This document shows positions 21,195-31,396 of a stretch of 64,000 bases of DNA, piece after piece. Under the pieces are notes generated by a model. It saw only the letters and a list, made by a program, of their open reading frames with translations. It made no database searches and was not told where the DNA came from. Origin of the DNA: Colletes latitarsis (taxonomy: Eukaryota > Arthropoda > Insecta > Hymenoptera > Colletidae); assembly GCF_051014445.1 (NCBI RefSeq), contig NW_027488368.1:26882001-26946000 (forward strand), given 5' to 3'. Every line of letters starts with the position of its first letter. Within the stretch, counting starts at the first letter, position 1. A program made the position numbers and the translations under genes.

Positions 21195-24100
21195 GAAAAA
21201 CCAGGATCTGGCCAACAGGTATGCAAAAAATGCGAAAGTATGAGGCTGATGATGGCAAATACCTGACCTAACCCAGACATAACCGGCGTTATCCTCTATA
21301 ATATTAATCGCAACCAGGTTTAATTGACTGTTTTTGTGTGGTACCACATTACTACGTAATCCAAATCAGAAAAAACCAAGGATCTGGCCAACAAGTATGC
21401 GAGAAATGCGAACGCAAGAGGATGATGATTGCAATTATCAGACGTAACCCAGACCTAACCGGTGATATCCTCTAAAATATTAATCGGAACCAGGTTTAAT
21501 TGACTGTTTCGGTGTGGTACCACATTACTATGTGATCAACCCAGAAAAAACCCAAGGACTGGCCAACAGGTATGCGAGAAATGCAAAAGCAAAAGGATGA
21601 TGATTGCAATTATCAGACGTAACCCAGACATAAAGGGTGTTATCCTCTAATATATTAAGCGCAACGAGGTTTAATCGACTGTTTCGGTGTGGTACCACAT
21701 TACTATGTGATCCAAACCAGAAAAAACCCAGGATCTGCCCAACAAGTATGTGAAGAATGCGAAAGTATGAGTCAGATGATTGCAAATACCAGACCTAACA
21801 CAAACCTAACCGGCGTAGTTCTCTAAAATATAAATCGTAACCAGGTTTAATTGACTGTTCCGGTGTGGTGCCACATTACTACGTGATCCGAACTAGAAAA
21901 AGCCCATGTCCTGGCCATTGAAGTATGCAAAAAATGCGAAGGTATGAGCTAGATGATGGCAATTACCAGACTTTACCCAGACAAAACCGGCGTTATCCTG
22001 TAAAATATTAATCGGTACCAGGATTAATTGACTGATCATTGTGGTACCACATTACTACGTGATCCAAATCAGCAAAAGCCCAGGATCTGGCCAGGAAGTA
22101 TGCGAAAAATGCAAAAGTATGAGCCAGATGATTGCAAATACCAGAACTAACCCCGACATAACCGACGTTACCCTCTAAAATATTAATCAGAACCAGGAAT
22201 AATTGTCTGTCTCAGTGTAGTACCACATTACTACGTAATCCGAATCAGAAAAAACCAAGGATCTGGCCAACAAATATGCGAGAAATGCGAAAGCAAGAGG
22301 ATGATGATTGCAATTATCGGACGTAACCCAGACCTAACCGGTGATATCCTCTAAAATATTAATCGGAACCTGGTTTAATTGACTGTTTCGGTGTGGTACC
22401 ACATTACTACGTAATCCAAATCAGAAAAAACCCAGGATCTGGCCAACAAGTATGCGAGAAATGCTAAAGCAAAAGGATGATGATTGCAATTATCAGACGT
22501 AACCCAGACCAAAACGGTGTTATCCTCTAAATTATTAAGCGCAACGAGGTTTAATCGAAGTTTCGGTGTGGTACCACATTACTATGTGATCCAAACCAGA
22601 AAAAACCCAGGATCTGGCCAAGACGTATGCGAAAAATGCAAAAGTATGAGTCAGATAATTGCTAATACCAGAACTAACGCAAATATAACCGGCGCTATCC
22701 TCTAAAATATTAATATGAACAAGGTTTATTGACAGTTTCGGTGTGGTACCACATTACTACGTCATCCAAACCAGAAAAAACCCAGGATCTGCCCAACAAG
22801 TATGTGAAGAATGCGAAAGTATGAGTCAGATGATTGCAAATACCAGACCTAACACAAACCTAACCGGCGTTGTTCTCTAAAATATTAACCGTAACCAAGT
22901 TTAATTGACTGCTTCGGTGTGGTACCACGTTACTACGTGATCCAAACCAGAAAAGACCCAGGAGCTGGCCAACAAGTATGCGAGAAATGCGAAATCTAAA
23001 GGATGATGATTGCCATTATCAGACGTAACCCAGACTTAAGCGGTGTTATCCTCTAAAATATTAATCGCAACGAGGTTTAATCGACTGTTTCGGTGTGGTA
23101 CCACATTACTACGTGATCCAAACCAGAAAAAACCCAGGATCAGGCCAAGAAGTATTCGAAAAATGCGAAAGTATGAGTCAGATGATTCCAAATACCAGAA
23201 CTAACCACGACATAACCGGCGTTACCCTCTAAAATATTAATCGGAACCAGGTTTAATTGACCCCTTCAGTGTGGTACCACATTGCTACGTAATACAGATT
23301 AGCAAAAGCCCAGGATCTGGCCAACAAGTATGCGAAAAATGCGAAAGTATGAGCCAGATGATTGCAAATACCAGAACTAACCCCAACATAACCGGCGTTA
23401 CCCTCTAAAATATTAATCGGAACCAGGAATAATTGTCTGTCTCAGTGTAGTACCACATTACTACGAGATCCAAATCAGAAAAAACCAAGGACCCGGCCAA
23501 CAAATGTGCGAGAAATGCGAAAGCAAGAGGATGATGATTGCAATTATCAGACGTAACCCAGACCTAACCGGTGATATCCTCTAAAATATTATTCGGAACC
23601 AGGTTTAATTGACTGTTTCGGTGTGGTACCACATTACTATGTGATCCAAACCAGAAAGAACCGAGGATCTGGCCAAGAAGTATGCGAAAAATGCGAAAGT
23701 ATGAGTCAGATGATGGCAAATACCAGACCTAACACAGACATAACCAGCGTTATCCTCTAAAATATTAATCGGAACCAGGAATTATTGTCTGTCTCAGTGT
23801 AGTACCACATTACTACGATATCCAAATCAGAAAAAGCCCAGGATCAGGCCATTCAAGAATGCGAAAAATGCGAAATTATGAATCAGATGATTGCAAATAC
23901 CAGTCCTAACCCAGACATAACCGCCGTTATCCTTTAAGATATTAATCGCAACCAGGTTAAAGCGACTGTTTCGGTATGGTACCACATTACTACGTGATCC
24001 AAACCATAAAAAACCCAGGATCTGGCCAACAAGTATGCGAGAAATGCGAAAGCAAGAGGATGATGATTGCAATTATCAGACGTAACCCAGACCTAACCGG

Positions 24101-25134
24101 TGATATCCTCTAAAATATTAATCGGAACCAGCTTTAATTGACTGTTTCGGTGTGGTGCCACATTACTACGTGATCCAAACTAGAAAAGGCCCAGGTTCTG
24201 GCCATTCAAGTATGCGAAAAATGCGAAAGTATGAGACAGATGATTGATAATACGAGACCTAACCCAAACATAACCGGCGTTATCCTCTAAAATATTAATC
24301 GCAACCAGGTTTAATTGAGAGTTTCGGTGTGGTACCACATTTCTACGTAATCCAAACCGGGAAAAAGCCAGGATCTGGCCAACAAGTATGCGAAGAATGC
24401 GAAAGTATGAGTCAGATTATGGCAAATACCAGCCCTAACCCAAACATAACCGCCGTTATCCTTTAAAGATTAATCGGAACCAGATCTAATTGACAGTTTC
24501 GGTGTGGTACCACATTTCTACGTAATCCAAACCGGGAAAAACCCAGGATCTGGCAGACAAGTATGCGGAGAATGCGAAAGTATGAGTAAGATGATTCCAA
24601 ATACCAGACCTAACCCAGACATAACCGGCGGTATCCTCTAAAATATTAATTAGAACCAGGTTTAATTGACCCCTTCAGTGTGGTACGACATTACTACGTG
24701 ATACAAATTAGCAAAAGCCCAGGATCTGGCCAACAAGTATGCGGAAAATGCGAAAGTATGAGCCAGATGATTGCAAATACCAGAACTAACCCCGACATAA
24801 CCGGCGTTACCCTATAAAATATTATTCGGTACCAGGTTTAATTGAACCCTTCAGTGTGGTACCACATTACTACGTGATCCAAATCAGCAAAAGCCCAGGA
24901 TCTGGCCAACAAGTATGGGAAAAATGCGAAAGTATGAGCTAGATGATGGCAAATAGCAGACCTAACCCAGACATAACCGGCGTTATCCTCTAAAATATTA
25001 ATCGGAACCAGGTTTAATTGACTGTTCCGGTGTGGTACCACATTACTATGTAATCAAACCAGAAAAAACCCAAGGTGTGGTCAACAGGTATGCGAAAAAT
25101 GCGAAAGCATGAGCCAGATGATAGCAAATACCAG
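21195..25134. repeat. Satellite 1 array, segment c
   Basis: The first 15 bp repeat the copy A target. The array then completes the third 2286-bp higher-order copy (to about 23060) and continues with mixed monomers. From about 23460 to 25134 many stretches have close counterparts at 38210-39166, indicating segmental duplication inside the satellite. No gene is supported. Confidence 0.95.
25130..25134. repeat. 5-bp target duplication of E2 (ACCAG)
   Basis: ACCAG at 25130-25134 is repeated exactly at 26782-26786. The related satellite segment at 39162-39166 has a single ACCAG and no insertion. Confidence 0.8.
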
Positions 25135-25135
25135 T

Positions 25136-25158
25136 GTTAAAAAGCTGATGCTTTTAAC
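25136..25158 (-). repeat. 3'-terminal hairpin of E2
   Basis: GTTAAAAAGC (25136-25145) and GCTTTTAAC (25150-25158) pair with one bulged A around a TGAT loop, ending one base from the element terminus. It sits at the same position as the terminal hairpins of E1 and E3, with different but complementary arms. Confidence 0.65.
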
Positions 25159-25239
25159 GACGAAGTCCGGATAGAGGGATCGGATTTTTATTGTGGGAAG
25201 TGAGTTGGGAATGTAAGATTTTCTTTTTCAAAAAAACTG

Positions 25240-25245
25240 TTTATT
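25240..25245 (-). promoter_or_regulatory. Poly(A) signal of E2
   Basis: AATAAA on the minus strand, about 105 bp before the 3' end of E2, in an A/T-rich stretch comparable to those of E1 and E3. Confidence 0.5.
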
Positions 25246-25500
25246 ATAAAAATAAATTAAATAAACAATAAGAAATGAAGAAATTCTTATTTAATTCTCC
25301 AGGTAATCGTTTCCAATTCTGGTCGGAACCGACACGTTGAGGTAGGCCAAGGTTCTGTGAACAGAAAAACACGGCAATGTGTTAGACACGGAAACACGTT
25401 ACACGTATATTCGCCGCGTGTGTGTGCTCACGCTCCTGGCTTCGATATTCGAATGTATAGGAGCGGAGAATTTCGCTCGCTCGTAATATACGAGCTCGCA

Positions 25501-25510
25501 AGTGGACTGT
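25501..25510 (-). promoter_or_regulatory. Conserved ACAGTCCACT block of E2
   Basis: Minus-strand ACAGTCCACT at 375 bp from the 3' end, matching the spacing in E1 (381) and E3 (386). Possible transcription initiator; inferred from conservation only. Confidence 0.4.
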
Positions 25511-26781
25511 CTTTAATATCTGGCGTGAAAAGAATTAAATTTCCTTTCGACGCCGAACTGAGTCGATTGTCTAGTGGACGGGGATGCAAATGGAGGTTGT
25601 AAGGCTCCAAATGCACTGATCCCGTGAGTATGCCCACGGAGTCTGTGCGTCGAGTCGCACTGCAGTACAACGTCACGACCGTCGATCTGCGGCTTCTCTT
25701 TAACGTTCCAACAGATGACTTGTTGGTCGAGAATTGTACTGCGAAGCCCGACAGCACGTGGTTCACTGCACGAATGCACCACTCGATGTGATTCGTGACA
25801 GTATTTGAACTACGTGGGGGCCTGACCCGCGACTCCTTGACCTCTCCGCAGAGGTGCTCCTCTAAGCGTTACACCGGCGGGGTCTGTAGAGGGAAGGAAT
25901 CGAAGACCGAAAGTCAAGCGTCCGAAGTGGACGCTGACCTGACTTCAGTGAGCCCACCTGGAGGTTCACCACGTAGGTGTCTCCCTTCGGTGTCTCCTAA
26001 GGCGAACGACAATCACAGAGAAGTTTGAACGGTATTCGCCCACTTCTCTGTGTTTCAAACGTTTATAAGCTTGAAACGACAAAATAATACTGCACGAGGG
26101 GGGTCGAGCACCTTATTGGTGTATTCTCGAGCCCTCCAAACTAGACAGAAAATAGAAATTGAGCTTGTTTGTGACTTTCCCGAACGAAACTCCTGAATGC
26201 TTTTATTCGAATCGAGAGTCGACTCGTTTGATAAGCAAAGACTAAAATTAATGAGTGCTAGTTTGAGTTTTAATGAATTCTCAGCTGTGCGAGGTCAATC
26301 ACAGGACCCGCATCAGACTGAACATCGACTCGTTGCACCCTTTATTCAGTAAATGTCTGCTAGCTTTATCTCGAGAATTTCACTCTCGAGATTCGCTCGA
26401 AATCTGTTCGGACACGATCGGGAGCCGATGTGCCTCCTTCAGAAGTCGTTGTGAGACTGTGTCGAATGACAGCCGAAAACGTCGCCGCGTTGCTCCAATT
26501 AGCCGTTCCGCGGCGCTGTCCAAATTTCGGCAGTCGATCTTTGTCTAATTCTCTACGCGCTACTCTCGCATGGTACTGACGTCATCAACACCGTTAGCAC
26601 ACTCGAATCGAAGGTAATGAGCCGTTACCGATGGCAGAAAAACTAGTAATACACGCGTTTTTCTATCACTGTTTGCTGAACAAATCCTATTGGAGATAAT
26701 CTCCTTCGAATTGTACGTTAACAGGATTAACGGTAATCGCGGCCAAGGACAATCGCTCGGCATTATGCAAATCTTTAAACA

Positions 26782-27652
26782 ACCAGAAATAACCCAGACA
26801 TAACCAGCGTTATCCTCTGAAATATTAACCGGAACCAGGTTTAATTGAACCCTTCAGTGTGGTACCACATTACTACGAGATCCAAACATGAAAAAGCCCA
26901 GGTTCTGGCCATTCAAGTATGCGGAAAATGCGAAAGTATGAGCCAGATGAATGCAAATACCAGAACTAACCCCGACATAACCGGCGTTACCCTCTAAACT
27001 ATTAATCGGAACCAGGAATAATTGTCTGTCTCAGTGTAGTACCACATTACTACGAGATCCAAATCAGAAAAAAACCAGGATCTGGCCAACAGGTATGCAA
27101 AAAATGCGAAAGTATGAGGCAGATGATGGCAAATACCTGACCTAACCCAGGCATAACCGGCGTCATCCTCTAAAATATTAATCGCAACCAGGTTTAATTG
27201 ACTGTTTCTGTGTGGTGCCACATTACTACGTAATCCAAATCAGAAAAAACCAAGGATCTGGCCAACAAGTATGCGAGAAATGCGAAAGCAAGAGGATGAT
27301 GATTGCAATTATCAGACGTAACCCAGACCTAACCGGTGATATCCTCTAAAATTAATATCGGAACCAGGTTTAATTGACTTTTGCGGTGTGGTACCACATT
27401 GCTACGTGATCCAAACTAGAAAAAGCCCAGGATCTGGCCAACAAGAATGCAAAAAATGCGAAAGTATGAGGCAGATGATGGCAAATACCTGACCAAACCC
27501 AGACATAACCGGCGTTATCCTCTAAAATATTAATCGCAACCAGGTTTAATTGACTGTTCCGGTGTGGTACCACATTACTATGTAATCCAAACCAGAAAAA
27601 ACCCAGGATCTAGACAACAAGTATGCGAAAAATGCGAAAGTACGAGACAGAT
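26782..27652. repeat. Satellite 1 array, segment d
   Basis: About five monomers lie between E2 and copy B. The last 300 bp (27353-27652) match 40305-40604 closely, and that second locus continues as uninterrupted satellite where copy B begins here. No gene is supported. Confidence 0.95.
27637..27652. repeat. Target-site duplication of copy B, 5' copy
   Basis: AAAGTACGAGACAGAT is repeated after the poly(A) tail at 31391-31406. The AAA cannot be separated from the tail, so the duplication is 13-16 bp. Confidence 0.9.
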
Positions 27653-27653
27653 A

Positions 27654-30600
27654 ATGCCGCCCCGCCTCCTCCTCCAGGCCAACCTCAACCACTGCCGCGC
27701 GGCACAGGACTTGATGTCCCAAGTCCTCGCGGAGTGGGGGGTTGGCCTGGCGGTCGCCGCCGAGCCGTACCGCGTCCCTGATCACCCTCATTGGGTGGGC
27801 GACGCGGACGGCTTGGTGGCGACGGTATGGGGAGGGGGCGACGAGTCCCCACCGTTCTCCTTGTTGGAGCGCGGTCGGGGATTCGTCGCCGTGGACTGGG
27901 GGGGAGTCGCTGTGGTGGGGTGCTACATTTCGCCCCGTAGCGGTCACGCTGCGTTCGAGCTGTACTTGGCCGAGGTCGCGGCATGCGTGCAGCGCTACGC
28001 GACCCGGCCGGTGCTGGTCCTGGGGGATTTTAATGCCAAGTCGGTGGCTTGGGGATCCCCCAGGACCTCCGTTCGCGGCGGGATCCTGGGCGATTGGGCG
28101 GCGGGGCTCGACCTCCGGGTATTGAACCGGGGGTCGGAGCACACATGCGTGCGGCGATATGGGGGGTCCATCGTGGATGTTGGATTCGCGACCCCCAACG
28201 CCGTGCGCATGGTGTCGGGTTGGCACGTGGTCGCGGGGGCAGAGACACTCTCCGATCACCGGTACATCCGGATGGAGGTCTCTGCCGCCGCGAGTGCATC
28301 CCGACACGGCCGCCTGCGTGGCACCCCACCACGCCGCTGGGCGCTTCGGCGCCTGGACAAGGACGCCCTGATGGCAGCTGCCCTCGCTGCAACTTGGCCG
28401 CAGGGAGCGGCCGAGTTGCCGAGCATAGAGGGGGAGGTCGCCCGGCTCGGAGCATTGGTCGCGGGTATTTGCGACGCAGCGATGCCTCGGGTCGGGCGGG
28501 CTTCTCCTCGCCGGGCGGTGTACTGGTGGTCGGACGCGATCGCGGAGTTGCGAGTCGCGACTGTCCGCGCCCGACGCCAGTACACCCGCGCGCGCCGTCG
28601 TCAACGTACAGGCGACGGCGTGGCGCGAGCGAGGGCAGCTGATGACCTGTATGGAGCATACCGCGTGGCGCGGGTTGCTCTGCAGGACGCCATCAAACGG
28701 GCCAAAACCCGGGCATGGAAGGAGCTCCTCCAGACCCTTGATGACGATCCATGGGGGCGCCCATATAAGGTGGTGCTGAATAAGCTCCGCCCGTGGGCGC
28801 CCCCCGTCACCGAGGGTCTTGACCCCCGGCTGCTGGAGGACGTGGTCAATACACTCTTCCCAATTGGGGAGAGGGGACCGCGTCCTCCGGCGGCGGCGGC
28901 TGTCCCAGTGGAGTGGACGGCCGAGCTGGGGGTCACGCAGGAGGAGCTGGCAGCGGCCATCAGACGGCTCGGGGTTCGTAACACGGCCCCGGGTCCGGAT
29001 GGTGTGCCCGGCCGGGTTTGGGTCTTGACCCAGGGCGTCCTTGGGGCCGACCTCAGGCGGTTGTTCGACCGCTGCCTGAGGGACGGGCGATTCCCCCCCA
29101 GTTGGAAGGTGGCGAGGATGGTCCTCCTCCGGAAGGAGGGTCGGCCCGCGGAGTCTCCCTCCGCATACCGGCCCATTTGTCTCCTCGACGAGGTGGGCAA
29201 GCTCTTCGAGCGTGTGATTGCTGCCCGCCTCGTCGAGCACCTGTCGCGGGGTGATCCCGGTCTGGCCGACTGGCAGTTCGGTTTCCGGGGGGGCCGATCG
29301 ACTATCGACGCGATAGGTCGTGTGAGGGCCCTCTCGGAGGCGGCCGTCGCCCGGGGAGGGGTGGCATTGGCAATATCCTTGGATATTGCCAATGCCTTTA
29401 ACACCCTTCCCTGGGAAGAGATAAGGAGGGGACTCGAATATCATCGAGTCCCCCCTTGTCTCAGGGCGGTCGTCGGGGATTATCTCCGCGGCAGGTGGAT
29501 CGAGTATCCGGGCCGGGATGGTGATATGCGGAGGGAGGTGTACTGCGGTGTTCCGCAGGGGTCGGTCCTCGGGCCACTCCTGTGGAACATCGCGTACGAC
29601 TCGGTGTTGCGGGCCGGCCTCCCCGACGGCGTCAGCACGGTGTGTTATGCGGATGACACACTGGTGCTGGCCGTCGGGGCGCACTGGGGGAGGGCCATGC
29701 GTCGCGCGGAGGAGGGGTCGCAACGCGTCGTCGACCGGATCAGGGGGATGGGGATGACGGTGGCGGTCCATAAGACCGAGGTGATTGCGTTTCATTCACC
29801 TCGGCAGGATCCGCCACCCCCTCTGATTCGGGTGGGTGGGGCTGACATCGAGGTGAAGCCCCAGATCAGGTATCTAGGGCTGATCCTCGATAGCCACTGG
29901 CGTTTCGAGAAGCATTTCCGCTGCCTGGTCCCCCGGTTGGAAAGGATGGTTGCGGCTCTGGGCCGGATCCTGCCCAACCTGGGGGGCCCGGCGGGCCGAG
30001 TTCGTCGCCTCTATGTGGCAATGGTCCAGTCGGTGGCCCTATACGGGGCCCCCGTCTGGGCGGACGACCTGGCTGCCTCCCGGCGCAGCATGACTATGCT
30101 GCGTCGGGTGCAGAGGCGCATGGCGCTCAGGGTCGTCCGCGGGTATCGGACCATGTCACATGAGGCGGCGACGGTTCTAGCGGGGATGCCGCCCATGGAC
30201 CTGCTCGCGCGGTCGCACGCGGTGATGTACCGGCACCGCGTCGACCGTCGCGCGGGGGTGGGGGCGGTCCCGGGCGGGCAGGAACCTGCTTGGGGCGATT
30301 TGAAGCGCCAGGCCCGGCAGTCCGTGTTGCTCGCGTGGCAGGAGCGGCTGGCTCTGCCAACCGCGGGGCACCGGACTGTCGGGGCGGTTCGGCCACTCCT
30401 GAAGGAGTGGCTGGACAGAGGCCATGGCAGCCTCACCTACCGGATGGCACAGGTATTTTCCGGGCATGGCAGCTTCGGAAGATACCTGTGCCGGATAGGG
30501 AAGGAGCCGACGGCGCGTTGCTGCCACTGCGACGCTGAGCAGGACACGGCGGATCATACCCTGGAGGTATGCCCCGCGTGGGAGGGGGAGCGCTGTGTCC

Positions 30601-30836
30601 TGGTCGGCGTCGTCGGGCGGGATGTCTCGCTGCCGGGCGTGGTGCGCGCCATGCTCGGCAGCGAGGAGAAGTGGAGGGCCGTGGCCTCCTTCTGCGAGAA
30701 CGTAATGTTGCAGAAGGAGGCCGCGGGGAGGGAGCGCGAGCTTCAGCGGCGCGCTGAAGCTCGCGCTCGTGCGGTGGCCCGAGGTCGTCGCCCGGTCGCG
30801 AGGCGTCGCGGGCGGCCGCCTCGGCGTGGCGGATGA
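27654..30836 (+). CDS. ORF2 of copy B: endonuclease-reverse transcriptase polyprotein
   Basis: This is a 1060-residue open frame with the same domains as copy A: AP endonuclease (GDFN at 124-127, SDH at 200-202), reverse transcriptase (SLDIANAF, GVPQGSVLGP, YADD at 665-668) and C-terminal CCHC cluster. Differences from copy A include G64E, A117T, V345D, H460Q, D495E, C540W, S566A, C-to-S in the segment GHGSFG, and R-to-C in GERCVL; catalytic residues are kept. The frame stays open for 90 bp upstream into satellite sequence, but only from a GTG, so the ATG at 27654 is the start. Without ORF1 or the element promoter, expression would depend on satellite transcription. It could act in trans if expressed, but nothing here shows that it is. 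Confidence 0.9.
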   Translation: MPPRLLLQANLNHCRAAQDLMSQVLAEWGVGLAVAAEPYRVPDHPHWVGDADGLVATVWGGGDESPPFSLLERGRGFVAVDWGGVAVVGCYISPRSGHAAFELYLAEVAACVQRYATRPVLVLGDFNAKSVAWGSPRTSVRGGILGDWAAGLDLRVLNRGSEHTCVRRYGGSIVDVGFATPNAVRMVSGWHVVAGAETLSDHRYIRMEVSAAASASRHGRLRGTPPRRWALRRLDKDALMAAALAATWPQGAAELPSIEGEVARLGALVAGICDAAMPRVGRASPRRAVYWWSDAIAELRVATVRARRQYTRARRRQRTGDGVARARAADDLYGAYRVARVALQDAIKRAKTRAWKELLQTLDDDPWGRPYKVVLNKLRPWAPPVTEGLDPRLLEDVVNTLFPIGERGPRPPAAAAVPVEWTAELGVTQEELAAAIRRLGVRNTAPGPDGVPGRVWVLTQGVLGADLRRLFDRCLRDGRFPPSWKVARMVLLRKEGRPAESPSAYRPICLLDEVGKLFERVIAARLVEHLSRGDPGLADWQFGFRGGRSTIDAIGRVRALSEAAVARGGVALAISLDIANAFNTLPWEEIRRGLEYHRVPPCLRAVVGDYLRGRWIEYPGRDGDMRREVYCGVPQGSVLGPLLWNIAYDSVLRAGLPDGVSTVCYADDTLVLAVGAHWGRAMRRAEEGSQRVVDRIRGMGMTVAVHKTEVIAFHSPRQDPPPPLIRVGGADIEVKPQIRYLGLILDSHWRFEKHFRCLVPRLERMVAALGRILPNLGGPAGRVRRLYVAMVQSVALYGAPVWADDLAASRRSMTMLRRVQRRMALRVVRGYRTMSHEAATVLAGMPPMDLLARSHAVMYRHRVDRRAGVGAVPGGQEPAWGDLKRQARQSVLLAWQERLALPTAGHRTVGAVRPLLKEWLDRGHGSLTYRMAQVFSGHGSFGRYLCRIGKEPTARCCHCDAEQDTADHTLEVCPAWEGERCVLVGVVGRDVSLPGVVRAMLGSEEKWRAVASFCENVMLQKEAAGRERELQRRAEARARAVARGRRPVARRRGRPPRRGG

Positions 30837-31351
30837 CCTAGGCTGGGAGGGGGGTCCTGAGGGGACCCTCCTCCCGCCAGGCGGCGCCGGGTCGGACCGG
30901 TTGGGGGTAGGAGTGCCTCCCCCTACCGGTCCGACGCAAGGGGAGGCACCCTCGGCGGTCTGGTGCGGTCATGAACGCCCGGCCGCCGAGGGGTGGAAAC
31001 GGGGTCGCGGGCGGTTGCGAGTTGGGGCTCGCAGCCGCCACTAAACGCGGCCCCGGGACGGATAGCGGCGGGATGGAGTGGCCCCGTCCCGCCGCTATGA
31101 GGCAGTGTGTCTACTGGGGGGACCGATTGTCCCCCCGGGGGATGGGCGCGAAAGCGCGGGCACGGGGAGGATACCGGAAGAATGCTTCGAGCGATTCCCG
31201 GTATCCTCCCAAAGCGTGCCGAAGGGTCACCGTGGGGTTTTTAGTGGGTAGGTCCCGCGCCTGTCGTTGTACGGGCGCGGGGAATCCCACACACCCCTCC
31301 CACCTCTCCCCAAGGAGGTGGGAGGGAGTCTTTCGAAGATTTTCCCCACGA

Positions 31352-31352
<1 letters not shown>
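30837..31352 (+). other. Structured 3' UTR of copy B
   Basis: The same 516-bp length and the same hairpin series as copy A, here in sense orientation. The 13-bp GGGAGGATACCGG/CCGGTATCCTCCC stem and the final CCTCCCACCTC/GAGGTGGGAGG stem, about 30 nt before the tail, are intact. One difference from copy A is at 31113 (GTCTACTGG for GTCTACCGG), just outside a stem. Confidence 0.8.

Positions 31353-31396
<44 letters not shown>

Larger units (their letters stand above)
14771..23060. repeat. 13-monomer higher-order repeat, copy 3, interrupted by R1-clade copy A
   Basis: The third tandem copy begins at about 14771, is split by the element at 15212-21194, and continues to about 23060, where it diverges (ATCGCAACGAGG replaces ATCGCCAACCAGG). 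Removing the insertion and one target duplication leaves about 2290 bp, the same length as copies 1 and 2. Confidence 0.85.
25135..26781 (-). mobile_element. LTR-like element E2 (putative long solo LTR, reverse orientation)
   Basis: This 1647-bp element, read on the minus strand, starts TGTTTAAAG and ends TTTTAACA. A perfect 5-bp duplication (ACCAG) flanks it, and an empty site exists at 39162-39166. It shares blocks with E1 and E3: GGCCGCGAT near the 5' end (minus strand, about 26745-26731), the block CTCACGGGATC...TTTGGAGCCTTACAACCTCCATTTG at about 25640-25573, ACAGTCCACT at 25510-25501, AATAAA at 25245-25240 and the terminal hairpin. No credible ORF exists. It is best read as a solo LTR left after LTR-LTR recombination; a non-autonomous element with similar ends cannot be excluded. 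Confidence 0.65.
27653..31390 (+). mobile_element. R1-clade retrotransposon, 5'-truncated copy B (ORF2 only)
   Basis: Copy B carries only ORF2, the 3' UTR and a long poly(A) tail (31353-31393, about 41 A). Its 5' end lies one base upstream of the ORF2 ATG, so ORF1 and the 5' UTR are absent. The 13-16-bp target duplication shows that this is the original insertion end, not a later deletion. Only about 15 of 1060 ORF2 residues differ from copy A, which indicates recent insertion from a closely related source. Confidence 0.95.
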
